Assembly (NCBI RefSeq): GCF_000189635.1
Contig: NW_002476375.1
Location: forward strand, 187,479-251,478
From: Tetrahymena thermophila SB210
Taxonomy: Eukaryota > Ciliophora > Oligohymenophorea > Hymenostomatida > Tetrahymenidae
DNA: 64,000 nt
Direction: 5' to 3'
Shown here: piece after piece, positions 24,096-37,777 of the stretch
How positions within the stretch are numbered: the first letter of the stretch is position 1
How the letters are laid out: each line of letters begins with the position of its first letter
Translations under genes and position numbers: made by a program
Notes under the pieces: generated by a model
The model's input: the letters and a program-made list of their open reading frames with translations, nothing else
Told to the model about the DNA's origin: nothing
The model's database searches: none

Positions 24096-27000
24096 ATGGA
24101 TAAAATTAAGAGCGAGCATTTAAGCTCCCAGAATAGCACTCCTAATAAAAAAACTCCTATGAAATCTTAAAATGAAAATGATGACTAGCAAGGAAATTAG
24201 CAAAATTATTAGCAGTAATAGCAGCCCAAATAACGTAGAAGCCGCAGCGATAATCATAATAGGGAATTTTTGTGTGGATGTGGAAAATCGTATTTGAGCG
24301 GTGCTGCCCTTTATACACATGTTAAGCAAAAGCATGGAGGTATCGCTTAAAATGGTTCTTAGTAGCCCTCAGCTTCTGCAGGTAATGCAAAAGGCAAGTC
24401 TAAGGTAATTTTTTTAATTTTTAGTTTAGTTTAAAGCTTTTGAATTGTATCTTAATGCTTTTAGGTCTATGAATAATTTTTACTTTTTTTTGTAATTCAA
24501 TTGCCTATCAAATAGCACAAGATTATTTACTGTTGCGCCGATTTATCTTTTAAACATAGAAAAATTAATTAAGATTTTCTCTTTGTTCCTAAATTTAATT
24601 ATCTGCTTCACTACTTTTATTGATTGATTGATTAATTAATTGATTTTTTTGATTTCAAAAAAATTTAAGTTCTAAGCAAAGGAGAGTTTTGATACTTTTT
24701 ACTGAATTAAATGTCAGACTCAAGGAAATTAAAAAAAAGATATTATCTTTTTATGATATTTTTTTTTAGCTTAGATTTATATTTTCAAATAGAAAAACTT
24801 TTTCTATAACCACATTTATATGAAGACAAATAAAGCATTTTAGGAATATAAAACATTATTGGTGAATTAATTCCCAATTATTTTATTTAAAATAATGCTT
24901 TCCATGATAAATTAGTTTAAATATTTCATATTTTTTAAAAATTTAGAAAAACGAATAATCTAATAATGAAAAGAGTACATAAAAATAAGAAGATAAGCAA
25001 AAGTCTGATTAGAAACTAGATGCTAGCACTGTATATGATGATATCCTCTCGTTCTTTTCATAAAAATTTGAAAATAACTCTATTTAGGTAATGAAAACAT
25101 TTTTAAATTAAGTTTAAATTATTTAACCAACCATTAAAATGAGAGAAAGAGTAATAGAATGATATTTTTAAAAATGAGAGAATTGGTTTCTTAAAACAAA
25201 ATAAAATTCCAAACAATTATTTGCATTATAGTAATATAAAAATAAACTTACTAGCTCATTTTTCTTAAATCCAATTGCAACTCCAATTATAAAATTAGGT
25301 GAGATTTAGTACAAGGGCTTTATAGAAATTAAGCCTATTTGTGGTATTATTATCATAAATAAATTATAACTTGCTAATAAATATAAAAATAAATGCTTTT
25401 TCATCAACTTATCTATACAAAAGAGTAAAAGTTAAGCATAGCATAATAGTTTGGCATATTAACCAATAAAAAATGAATGAAAAGCAACTTTCATAATACC
25501 ATAAAACCCAATTTATTTATTGAATATTCATTTAATAGTTATAAAACAAGGAAATCTTTTTGAAAATACAGGCGTCTTAATTTTGTTATAAATGAATATA
25601 TTATCAAATTTTATTCATAATAAATATATTGTCTATGGTTATTGAGTAATTCACAATGAGCAAAATACAAACTCGAATTTATATTTTAAGTTTTAAACAT
25701 ACATTTCATTATTCCGAAAATAATTAATAGCAAAAATATGATAAATACATCACTGCGAATTAAGTAAAATGAAAAATAAAAATTGTGGACTATATTTAAT
25801 TTTAGCAAAATAATCTTTTGAATTTACAAGTGAATGAAATTTTTCATATTTATAAAATTAATTGAATGGGCGCTTTATATGCTGCTCTAATTAATAATTT
25901 AAAAGTAAAGGAGTTAAGGAAGTTGGAAAAGAAAAAAGAAAAATGAAAATAAGTCAGTGATTTTTAATAATCAATTTGATTTGCTTCAATCTAATTATTT
26001 GCAATAGAGTCTATTAACTATAAATAAATGATAAAAAAAACTTTTTAATTATATTCTAACTTTTTGATAAAAGATATTCAAATATTTCCTTGATTGATTT
26101 TTTGCTTGCAATTTAATAAAAAAACAAATCAAATTTTATTTTAAATAAAATTTTTAATTTTTATTTATTTGTTTGGAATAAACAAATTTATTTTTCAAAA
26201 TCTTTCTCATCTCCCTCTTTCTTTTTTGCTTTTAAGTTTTTTATTTACTTCCTATCTCTATCTTTTTTAATTAATTTGATTAATGCTCCTTCATTCAGTT
26301 TTCCCCTCTTCTTTCAAAGTCATTCATTTAAAATTAACCAAAAGCAATAACCAGAACTTTCAATGATTGTTTTCCTTTTTTCTACTATTCATTAAAAACA
26401 GTTTGATGATTTTCACCTTACTCACTTTATCCAACATATTTTTAGATGTTTTATCTTAAATAGAAAAGCAACTCTTGAGAGCTTATTAAAGCCATCTTTT
26501 TTTCGATTTCAATTTTTATTAATGCAAATTAATCTAACAGCATTCAAAAAATTTTATCTTCCTCATCAAATAAAAGTTTTAAATTTATTATTTTATCCCA
26601 TTTTTTCCTTTTAAGTAAATCCCTTTTACTTATGATTTTGTTCTGATTAAATTTTCTTTAGTAAAAATATTTCGAGGATAAATAAAATTGAGCTCTATAA
26701 AATAAAAGGTTGATAATTTTTACAAAGAACTATTTATCACCTGAATTTTAAATATTATAACTATTTTAAAATCATCAATTAAATATCATTTAAGAATAAA
26801 TACTAATTAATTTAAATAAAATTATGTCACAATTAACAATCTTTTAAATGATTATAAATTTTACAGCTTTTACAAAATCTACTTTGTTTATATATTATCG
26901 GTTTTAAATATCCTCTTTAAATAATTTTACTTAAAAAAAATAACTTTACAAATTTAAGACATGATATTTAATCATGTCATTTTATTTTTGATAAGGCTAA

Positions 27001-29429
27001 ATTGAGATTGTTTCCTTTTTCAAAATTTAAAAAAACACAGACCTTTTTGTCTATCATAAATTTAAATTTTTTGTCAATTTTATATCTTAAAATCTTATTT
27101 TAATGACAATTAGAAAATTGAAAACAATGAAGGATACGACTGGATTTTAGAAGTTTTCCCTCGTCACTACTTCACTAAAGGAACAGACTACTTCAAAATA
27201 TTAAAAAACTTAGAAGATCTCATTAAATAAATTAATCTTTGTAATAACTAAATGAATAACAGCCATGATAATTATGCCCATTTAAATGGGAAATAAACAA
27301 ATCAATAGTAAGTAAATAAATCTGAAACATAGTTGAATACAAAAAAAGCTGGTGGAGAAGAAAATTTCGGCGAAGAAAATACATACATCAATGAACAAGA
27401 AGGAGAGAGCGTTGTTGGATCACCAAATAATTTAAAGAAAATAAAGAAAAATTTGAGTGGATCAACTGTAAATTGTATAGCTAAAAACTCAACTGCGACA
27501 GCAAGTTTTGATGACCGTCATCTTGATGCTCATGATAATCATCAAAGCTTGCATGATATTAATAATAATAATAAAGAACATTCTGAATAGTATCATAATG
27601 CTTAACTTTCACATGAATTCGACTATTAAAATTTAGACATTTTTGATATGTAAAGAGATCTCCGCGTTGCTAGCTTGAATAAAATATTCTCAATTTTTAT
27701 TTTAAATATCAGCTCAAGAGTGAGTTAATAAGCCTTTATAGAACTACTTGTTTTTATTACTCTTTTAAGAAAAGCTTTGAATGAAAAGGGTTGGGAGACA
27801 TGCTCTAGCCCTCTGCCATACGAATAATTAAGACACTACATGCGCTCTCCTTATGGATATTTAATTCCTATACCTGGTCACCATATTGCTGCTCTTGGAA
27901 CTCAAAATCATTCTTCCTAAAATGAAATAAATCATGAATAATAAGATAAAAAGAAATAATCAAGAAAGAGAAAGCAAACTGACAATATGACTACAGCTGA
28001 AACTTATACTGGCGTCTAGAGTAAGAAAGGGTGCAATGATTAAGAAATCAACTGTGTGCTTTAGGAAGAGGAAGAAGAATATGATAATGAAGACATGAAT
28101 GAAGAATAAGTTGAAAACTAAAAAGATTAAAATGAAAATCAAAACGAATAATAAGCTAAGAACGAAAATAAAAACAATTTGATTAAGAATAAAAACTATT
28201 CTGGTGATAAATAAAATTAAAATACACCTTATATTAACCAATTGGAATTTTGCGAAACAAATTGCGGCCAACGCATTACTGAAATATCAAACTCTTTTAT
28301 AATAGAATGTTTACCCACATATTTCAAGTCTGCTATCAGTAATGCAAATGAGTTGCATGTTATCGGACCTTCAGAAGAAGGTATGAAAAATGCCTGTTAC
28401 ATTTTGTAACTTTTTATTAATTGGATGTATGTCTTTAAATTTTCTGAGTCTAGACTAGTGTTTTCAGATTCTTCTTCTGCAGACGATGAGACTGATGAAA
28501 AGGATTTTGGAGAAGAATAAGATTTGTAAGATAAGAACAAGGGAACCTTTAGTGAAAAGAAAAGTAAAAAAACTGATGAAAATATACAATCTCATCAAGA
28601 TATTGAGTAAGAACTAGATAATAATAATGATATCAGCCAAGATCACTTAGAGGGAAGAAATTCAAATAAATTTAAAAATAATTTAAGCGGCAGCAATCGC
28701 AAAAGTAATAAATTCAACTCTCTTTACGATGATTTAGAAGATGAATCAAAAGAAAACAGACACCATGGCAATCAATATAACAATGATATTGAAATGATTG
28801 GAGGTCGCAAATAGAGAAAATTAGATGTAGAAGATAACTAAAATATGATGCTTCAGGGTGATATCAACAATTACTTTATGCAAGGAAATATGAATTTTAG
28901 TTAATTTTAAGGTTTGTAAGATTCTATGAAATTAAACAATTTATTTAATGCCTAAATGTATCATGGAACACCCAACTATTTCCGCCAACAAAGCGCAGCT
29001 AATTCAACTACTTATATGAATTATTCTAACAGATTCCACGGAGGTGACCACTCTACCTCGTTCTACAACAGTAATAACTCTACTACTTTCTATCATCATC
29101 CTACTCCTGTAGCATATTAATATTGCAATAATTATAATGCTTCTTATCCCAGATCAAACAAGTATGGTGATCAAGAAACTCCAAAAATCAACGGATACAC
29201 CAATGGAAATTTAAGTGTTAAAGCTGGTTAAATCCCTATGATGTATGGTTTCCCTATACCTCCTCAAGCATATAATGGTTACACAATAATAAACCCAATA
29301 ATGTATCCTCAAATGTAGCCTCTCTATTATTAGCAACAGCTATTCCTTTCTCCTCAAAGTATCATGGCTTAAAACTCTATGGGAGATCTCTATATGGGAA
29401 CTAACGCTGGTCAAAATGAGTTAAATTGA
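24096..29429 (+). CDS. Single C2H2 zinc-finger protein with long disordered regions
   Basis: Three exons (24096-24404, 24947-25087, 27114-29429), 921 residues, TGA stop; introns of 542 and 2026 bp, both GTAAT...TTAG and both phase 0. Residues about 60-81 (LCGCGKSYLSGAALYTHVKQ then KH) form a zinc finger of the short C-x-C type common in protist nuclear proteins; the spacing differs from the classical C-x2-4-C. An Arg/Ser-rich patch lies just before it. Two other conserved-looking segments occur in exon 3: one near its start (EGYDWILEVFPRHYF) and one predicted helical block (NKIFSIFILNISSRVSQQAF, then a PYEQLRHYMRSPYGYLIP-like loop). The rest is rich in Asn, Glu, Lys and, at the C-terminus, Tyr/Pro/Asn. 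Probably a nuclear DNA- or RNA-binding protein, by inference only. The very long second intron could hide an exon I did not recognise. Confidence 0.78.
26958..26978. repeat. Perfect 8-bp inverted repeat (hairpin) in an intron
   Basis: GACATGAT, five A/T bases, ATCATGTC. It lies about 135 bases before the 3' splice site of the 2026 bp intron of the zinc-finger gene. It might be a protein-binding palindrome or chance, although stems with several G/C pairs are rare in this DNA. Confidence 0.6.
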
Positions 29430-32220
29430 GATCGTTCTTTTAAAATCAAGGAATAAAAGAATGCTTAGTCTTACATAAAATAAAAGTCTGGCTAATCAGG
29501 CAGACATATTTATATTTACAGATTAAAAAAACTATTTATAAACTAAAAATTAAATCTAAATAAAAATACATACAAAATGACCTAAAGCATTTTAAAAAAG
29601 ACAAAACTTACTTTCCTTTTTTTTCAAAAACGATCAAAAATTAATTTATGATTAACTAACTGACTGACTGATTGGCTGATATAAAATAAAATAAAAAAAT
29701 AACAAACATGCAAAACATCTGTTTTTTTTTGAAAATTTTCAATTTAGACAACAAAATATATATTAAATTAGTATATAATTAATTAGATAACATATAAATA
29801 AATAAACCCATTTTTCATTTTTCTTCCTATCTCACCTTACACTCGCGGAGTTAATAACTCCATTTCTATTTTTTTTGTTGCATATAACACTACTATAAAA
29901 CTAAAATAGCTGATTAAGCCTAATACAATTTAAAGTAGTAGTAATTAATAACTGAAAATAGAAACATCTATTGAAAAAGAAAAATACTTACATTTTAACA
30001 ATTATCAATTTTTAATAACCAAAATACATAATTAAAAATAAATAAATAAATAAATCCTAAATGCTGATAGATAAAAAAAACTGCAAAATCATTGTCATTT
30101 AATAATTCACTTTAAGAAATAATAAGAATATAATAAATATCGAAAACTTAACTTCTTGTTAATCATTGACTTAATAATCATAAAGCTTAAATTCAACTAA
30201 ATTGATTAAGAATTTTATGTTTCAACCAATTAATTATTTATAACTAACTGATGTATCTTTTTAACTTTATGACTTTTTATATGTATCATGTATTCATTAT
30301 TAAAGCACCTTTAAATTTTCGAAACCTTTTAAAAATACCATATTACTTTGCATAGTATCAAATTATTACATATAACCACACATAAACCAATTAAAATGTT
30401 TTATATAAAGATTAATCTAACCTAATAAATATATAAACAGTTTGAAGAGAGTAGAAACACTCGGTTTCTAAGAAATAAATATAATAAAAATAATTATAGT
30501 AATCATTTTTAAAGATCAATATCGCCAAACTATTTTAGAGATAAAACCAACAAATAATGAATTGATTGTTAAAATTTGTATTTTATTTAAATTAAGAGCC
30601 AAAATAAAGTGCGGATAATTATTTTTATAAGATAAAATAAAATTTTTTAGCTATACTATTTCTAAAATCTTTCTTCTTAAGATTTTATATAAAAGAAATA
30701 TTTTTAACTTATTAAATTTCTAAAATCTAATAGTAATGATGTTAAAATTAAAAATAAATTCAATACAAAAATATTTGTTGCTTTATAAAATATTATTTTT
30801 TAAGATGAAGTAGTACAAATTTATATGAGTTTAAAAATAGTTAGAGTGATTTACTTTTTTTATTAAGCATTAATAAATTAAGTGTAATTTTTTATTACAT
30901 TTAGATTAAATAGATTATTTTATTTATTACTCTATTAATTTCTATTAAATAAATTTAATTTATTTTTCATTGATTTACTTATTTAATATGCTTAATTTGC
31001 TTTTACACCACTAATTTATTTTTTTCTCTCAATTTGGTCATTCAATTAATTTTATTTATTTATTCTGTTTTAATTTTTTCTATCTAATTAGGAAAATGTT
31101 CTACAAGTTAAATAAAGCTTGTATAACCATATTATTATAATTAATTTTGAAATAAGACTTTACTTTTGTTAATTTATTAATTAATGATAAAATTATTTTT
31201 TTAAATCGATAAAAAACATAAAAATAGGTGAATAGTCGTTATTAAATTTAATTAAAAATTTTAGGATTTTTGATATTAAAAAGAATATTGCTATTTTATT
31301 TTTAAAAAAACTCTACACTACCAAAAATATTTACTAACTCTTATTTTAATTTTTTAATTGTTTGTCAAGCATATAGATATTATTATTTTTCATGAAAATA
31401 ATTGATGATTATAAAACATCCTCTTCTTTGAAAACAAATTTAATTTTTGTAAATGTAATTGAATAATTCTTGTTTGGTTACTTAACTTTAATTTATCATA
31501 AATTAAAAATAACCAACTAAATTTTCTATCATCATAAAGTGAAAATTAAATATATTTACATTTATTTACATACATATATCTCAAATAAATAAAATTTTTT
31601 TTTTCATAATTAAAATTTTTGTTCTGGAAATACTTCATAAAAATTATTGAGATTGATTTATAATTTTAGTTTTGTTTTTTATTTTTAACTTTTATATTAG
31701 ACTATCCTTTTTCGCTAATTATTGAGAGAGGTATATGACAACATTCTTCAAATACGAAGAATGATTATATTTAGATATTATCATTATTACATTTGGATAA
31801 AATATTTATCTTTAGATTATTTATAAAAGAATTCAATTAATAAAATTGAATAGTGAGAATTAAAAACATGATGTAAATTAAATTTTTCAATTATGGGTAA
31901 ATGATGACTCACTAAATTTGTTTACGAAATTTTTCTTGTAATTAATTGAGTGATTAGAAGATACTTTAATACATAATCAAAAACTTTATATCCAAAATAT
32001 AAGTAAATTATTTAAGGTGCAAATAAAAGAAATTAAATACTCAAACAATAACTATAGGTAAAGTTATCTGATAAGTAAAAAATTAAATCATAAAAGTTAA
32101 TAATTTGCTTATATAAAAAAAAAGCCAAATTCTTATCTATCTATCGATTTATCTTTCATCTGTTGGATTGTAATTGTATAGACATAAAAAAACAGTAAGA
32201 GTAAAGCAGATTCTAAATAA
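29430..32220. other. Intergenic
   Basis: A/T-rich spacer of 2.8 kb between two plus-strand genes. A small CTAACTGACTGACTGATTGG tract lies near 29655. No gene, RNA or mobile element could be supported. Confidence 0.6.
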
Positions 32221-34699
32221 ATGTTTGGAGTAATCTTTTTAATTGTAGTTGTGCTAATCTTGTTCTATTTGATTGGAGGTGGGCTCCTTGAGCACTATAA
32301 GGTAATTGATTTTAATTCTCCATATATTTACATCTAAGACGAATTGGATAAAACCAGATAAATTTGAATTAATTGTTTACTAATTTAATTTTATAATATA
32401 TTATAGATACACGTTATTCATGAAACAGGATTAGGTATCATTATGGGTATGATTGTAGGATTTATTTTCTATCAAGCCGATTACGAATTCTACTCAAGTA
32501 GTGTAAACAATAATAAAATTGATTAAAAATGATTAAATTAGCAATTTAAAAAGAGTAACAACACCAAATTAACTAAAATTATTTTTAATTTAAATTAGAT
32601 GATATTTGAAGGTGAGCTCTTCTTTTACTTTATCCTTCCACCCATTATTTTTGCAGGCGGTTACAACTTGAAAAAGCGTCGTTTTTTCCAAAATTTCTTC
32701 TACATTAATATATATGGATTACTTGGTACTATAGTCAATTTCATAGTAGTATGGCTCTTAACTTATGCTGTTAACGAAGCAGGTAAAAAATAATTATTAT
32801 TTAGTAGCATTTTACAGTAGAAAATCTTAAATAAATTGCACTTAGCAATAAAATTCAATTGAATTATAAATAGCTAGTGGATGTTTATTACATTTAAGCA
32901 TACTTTAAGTACAGAGTAAACAACCTTCAGCAAAGAAAATACAGGCTCAAAAATAAAAATAAAATTTCTATGAATTAAATTTATATTATATTATCAAAAA
33001 CTCAAAAAATGAATTTACAAATTTAATTAACACTATTTTTGTAATAAAAAGGTTTGATTCGTAGATATAGTGATTTTTCTCAGTCTGTAACATTATCAAC
33101 AAGAGATATCCTTCTGTTTTCTGCTACTATATGCGCTACAGATAGTGTAGCTGCCTTAGCTATGATTAAATCAGAGAAATATCCAAAATTATTTAGTGTT
33201 ATTTTTGGTGAAGGCATGGTAAATGATTCTGTATCAATTATTCTATATAAGGCTGTCTTGGATTTAGTTGGCGACTCATCTGAACCTCAGCCTATAACTT
33301 TCACTTTCCTTAACTTCTTAAAGATGATTGGTGAATTCCTTAAAAACTCAGTATGCAGTTTAGCTATTGGTCTTGGTTGGGGTAAATAAAATTAAATTTA
33401 AATGGTTTAATTTACTAACTATTTTTTATAATTAAAAATAAATAGGTCTCTTAGCTACTTTAGTCATGAAAAAATTTAGGTTTTTGACACATAATCCAGT
33501 AGTTGAAACAGTTGTTGTTTTACTATTTGGTTTTGGTGCTTTCGCTTCTTCAGAAAACCTAGATATGTCTGGTGTCATTTCAATTTTAGTATGTGGTATT
33601 ATCATGTCTCATTACCTTTTCTATAACATATCATCAACTGGTAAAGTAACAACAGGGTAATTTTTAGAAATTTTATAAAATATTAAGCTTAATTTTTTTG
33701 TTACTCTCTAAATTATTTGGTTATATTCTTTAAAATAAACATAAATTTCTTTATATAAATTAATAGTGTCACTTTTTCAAGTATCTCTATTATTGCAGAA
33801 TCAGCTCTTTATATCTATTTGGGTATCGTCTTCTGGTAAACAAAGGGAGATCCTCACAATCCAAGCTCTTATGCATGGTCATGGACTTTCTTACTCATTG
33901 AATTGGCTATTGCCTTTTTCGCTCGTTTTGTGAGTGTTTTTGTAGTTTCTTGGATTTTCATGCTGTAAAAAATTTTAATATGAATAAAAAAAAATATTTA
34001 AAAATTATATATTTTAATAGAATTAAGGGCAAATAAAAATGGAGATTAAATAGATATGAAATGGGTATTATTTGGTTTGCAGGTATTATTAGAGGAGCTA
34101 TTGCTTTTGCATTGATTTAGAATGTACCTTAAGATGATTCAAATCCTTAGGCAACACAAGTTATTTAGAGTACAACTCTCTTTATTGTTATAATCACAAC
34201 TATTGTCTTAGGAGGTCTAATGCCTTTTTATATAAATGTCATGCTGAAACAAATTTCAAAGAATCCTAAGTATCATGAAAATCATCCTTCTATTCGTGAT
34301 AGTTTGGTTGGAGAATCAAAAGAAAGTAGAGAATTCAAAAGCAAGAGTCAGACAAAGTGGAAATTATTTGATGAAAACTTTATCAAACCTTTGTTCATTT
34401 TCGACTATGAAAATAGAAAAGAGCAAATTAAGATGGAAAAACAAAAGCTTAAAATGAACAGCTCACAGTTTGATGCTGGATATATAAAAGAATAGGAATA
34501 GGAAATGGGTCACCAAGAAAACGAAAATGAAGAAAATCATCAAGATTAACAAGATCAACAGCAACAAGAATTGCAAATTGGAAATGATAATGGCTAAGAA
34601 GAAAATTTCAAATAAATATCCAGAGCAAACATGAATAAGCAAGCAGTTTAATCAATCAATTAAGATCCAGAAAATCATAGTAGTAATGAACATATTTGA
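32221..34699 (+). CDS. Na+/H+ exchanger (NHE/CPA1 family)
   Basis: Seven exons: 32221-32301, 32407-32502, 32599-32782, 33052-33381, 33446-33656, 33767-33964, 34021-34699; introns of 56 to 269 bp, all phases consistent; 592 residues, TGA stop. The family swaps cytosolic protons for Na+ or K+ across plasma, vacuolar or endosomal membranes. Diagnostic motifs: ELFFYFILPPIIFAGGYNLK (TM4 region), FSATICATDSVAAL (TM-6-like unwound helix), GEGMVNDSVS with the ion-binding Asn178-Asp179 pair, IIAESALYIYLGI, and RGAIAFAL near the last helices. About eleven or twelve hydrophobic segments fit the family. The cytosolic tail is short, basic, then Gln/Asn/Glu-rich, without an obvious calmodulin or cyclic-nucleotide domain, so this is not the sperm-type exchanger. 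The N-terminus is short: only one helix precedes the HETGLGII segment. Na+ versus K+ preference and location are unknown. Confidence 0.93.
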
Positions 34700-35623
34700 A
34701 GTTGAATGTGAATTTAAAAATCTGTCTGAGATAAAAATATTAATATTAACAATAATAAATATCAAATTATAAAAACTTAAAACCTAATTTTAAATTTAAA
34801 TATCGTAAAAAATTTATTTTAAAATTATACATACACAATTGTTAGTGTATTTATAAATTAATTTCATTAACTTAGTTCTAAATTATTTTCATTTCTCAAT
34901 ATTTTTCTTCAAACATGATTTTTTTTTCTTTTTTAATAATTATTTTATAAGATTTTTAAAAATTTATTCAAAAAAAGCTCAAATAAATGAATTAAATGTT
35001 TTAATAATTATTCAAAAATTTTATAGAGCTATTATTTTTATTATTTACTAAGGTAATACTTAGATTGATTTTTTAGGGTTAAAAGTTAATTTTTGAATTT
35101 ATGATTTTAATAAAATCCATAACAAAATAACAAAAGCTTTTCTACAAAAAAATGTCATTTCATAAAAAAATCAAAAAAATCAGTTTATTTATTTTATTAG
35201 TTATACAAAAATACTATTTAAAAATTTTATTTATATTTGTTTATTCTTTTAAAGTATAAATTTTAAATTAAAACACTTTTTAAATATTTTTTATCTCAAA
35301 ATTTAATTCAAAGTTTTACTAAAAAATGAACTATTTAGAGGAGAAAACTAATAGTAACATAATTTATTAATGTTTTATGAGGAATTAGAATATCTTTACC
35401 TTTCTGATAACTTATATTGAAGAAAATTAATTTGATTTATTTTCTTTTAATAGCAATTCGAAGTCTTTGATTTGATATAAGATCCTCCTTATATTTAGAT
35501 AGAAATACAAGACTATATTTTGAATTAAATATATTAAAACAATTAGATTAATAGAATAAGTTAATAAAAATACATTTTGGTTAGAAAAAATCATTTAAAA
35601 GCATTAAATTAGGTGACTTTAAA
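34700..35623. other. Intergenic
   Basis: AT-rich DNA between two plus-strand genes, holding the 3' end of one and the promoter of the next. No other feature seen. Confidence 0.6.
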
Positions 35624-37777
35624 ATGAATCAACACAATCCAAAGAAAAATGAAGATTTGCCAGAGTTTTAAGAGAAGCTATTTAATCAAACAGTAGCAAA
35701 GCCTTAAATAGCTAACAAAGATAAGCCTAAGAATATAGTTTAATAATCTAATTAATAAAATTGTTAGAGAGGGACCAAAATAATGCAATTCAATAAAAAC
35801 CAGCAAAACTAAAGCTATCTCACCTCTCTGATTTTTAAAAGTGCAAAAATTGATAGTTTCTCTGTAGAGTTACCTTCTTACGACCAACAATACTCATAAT
35901 TAATGGGCATCTTAGATGAAAGAACAATAGGAACAAATGAATCTGTGCTTAAAAGGACTAGAAATAGTAAGGAAGAATTATGCACTAAATTTATTTAACA
36001 AATAAGCTATATGTTTGATTATAAGAATGAAATAATCTAAAAAAAGAATTTTTTAGAAGAAAAGTCGCTAAGATTATTTTAGAAACTTTTCAAAGTTCTT
36101 GAAAGTAAGATTAACGAAATAGCAGATACAAAAAAGGAAAATGAGCAGAAGGAAAAATTAGAAGAAAAATTTGAGAATTAACTAAAACAAAAAAATCTCA
36201 AATTTTATGATGAAGTGTATTAGCTTTTTAAGTAGACTAAATAAAATGATTCATAGTTGGGTGAATAATATTAGTAAGTTTCTTCATATCCTTAAGAAAA
36301 TAACTAAATATAGATGCGATATGCAGATGCATAACCAAACTCATAGGGTATTAATTTAATGCTGGGATAGAGAAATAATCAGTAAATAAATGCGGCAGTG
36401 AATCAATATCATGATATGAGAATGCATGAAGAACAAGTTTCATATAATTAAATGAGCACAGCTGCATAATTACACTCATAAGATTCTGCTTTTATGAAAG
36501 GCCATAGTTAAAACCAGCAAAGAGGAATGATGAATCAACATAATCAGATGAGAATGGAAGAAGAGCATAACTTCTAGAATTAGATGGAATTAAACAGAGG
36601 TTAGAATATTGACAGTTAAATTAAGGAAAATATTCATATACAATAAGAAGAAGAAATTTAAAATAAGGTTGCTAGTAACTTTTCTAAGGATTAAATAAAA
36701 TTTTTTTATGAAAATGTGGATGTAGAAAAAGCTTTACAAGTTTATTTTATGTATCAAGAGTTGCAAGAAAACTTAGACTAATTAAATAAAGATTTGAAGC
36801 AAAATGTTGAAGAAAAAATATATTCTAAAAAGGGTAGTATCAACAAATTGTTTGAAGAACTTAAGTAGAGAATAAACAGGTAAATTTGTTAATTACCAAT
36901 CAACTACTTTGTATTAAAGTAGAAGGAAGTCTTTGAATACTACTAGTTACCTTAATATAATGAAACAAACTGCAATATTTAAGCTTTCGAAAAGTATCTA
37001 GCAGAGCAAAATAAAAATATCATAGCATATCAAATTAAGTTTTCCTTAGAAGACCTAAGAAGACTTACAAAAGATTAGCTTATAAATGATAACCTATTAG
37101 ATTGCTATGCTTCTTACTTGAGAGAAAGTCACAGAAATATGAAGTAGCAAAACTAATATGTAAACAAAAATGACATGAGTGAAATTATTATTTTTTCCCA
37201 TCTATTCTTTGAGACCTAGTATGAGAGTATGAGAATCAAAAAAGATGAGGCAAAGGCTTTTATGGACTAAATTTATCCAACATCTTAATTATTCTAGCCT
37301 GAATTCATTGATAGATTTGGTTTTATTGTGAATGTTGATCTGCATGGAATAAAACATTGGATCTTTTTAGGGGTTTATAACAAAACGAGAGAAATTATTT
37401 ACTATGATAGTGCTTCAAGCAACAACGCTTACTACAAGAATATTTCAACAGCCTTAGTCACATATTTCTAATAAATTTCTGGTTTGTAATATACAAATAA
37501 AAAGGCAGATAAATGTCCTCGCTAAACCAATGGTACTGATTGTGGTATGTTTGTCTTGAAGTATATGCAAAACTTCGCTTACGATACACCTCAAGAATTT
37601 GACTAAGCCCATATTACAGAGCTTCGTGAAAAAATGTACACATTTTTCCCAATGCTTTCTTACTAAAAAGAATTAAAAAAGATTGACTATGAAACCTTAC
37701 AATACTTTGAAGGAAGAGTTAAAACGAGGTATGATGAAATTCAGCCTATTATTTCTAATAACATAAAGATTTGCTGA
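35624..37777 (+). CDS. Ulp1/SENP-family SUMO protease (peptidase C48)
   Basis: Single exon, 717 residues, TGA stop. The family is a set of cysteine proteases that mature SUMO and strip it from substrates. The catalytic domain is the C-terminal third: SLEDLRRLTKDQLINDNLLD (the usual domain start, where the family has an L...WLND motif), then His578 in GIKHWIFLGV, Asp595 in IIYYDSASS, the oxyanion Gln in CPRQTNGTDCG and the nucleophile Cys640 in the same motif. The triad is complete, so it should be active. Residues 1-450 are a poorly conserved, Gln/Asn/Lys-rich region with a coiled-coil-like stretch (about 150-205) and a Met/Gln/His-rich segment, probably for targeting; yeast Ulp1 and animal SENPs likewise have long, divergent N-termini. 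SUMO is the likely substrate, though some members cleave NEDD8. Start is the first ATG of the open frame. Confidence 0.92.

Noticed and set aside
27960-28271. Hydrophobic ~100-residue frame on the minus strand
   Set aside because: It lies opposite the Glu/Asn/Lys-rich exon 3 of the zinc-finger gene and is its antisense shadow.
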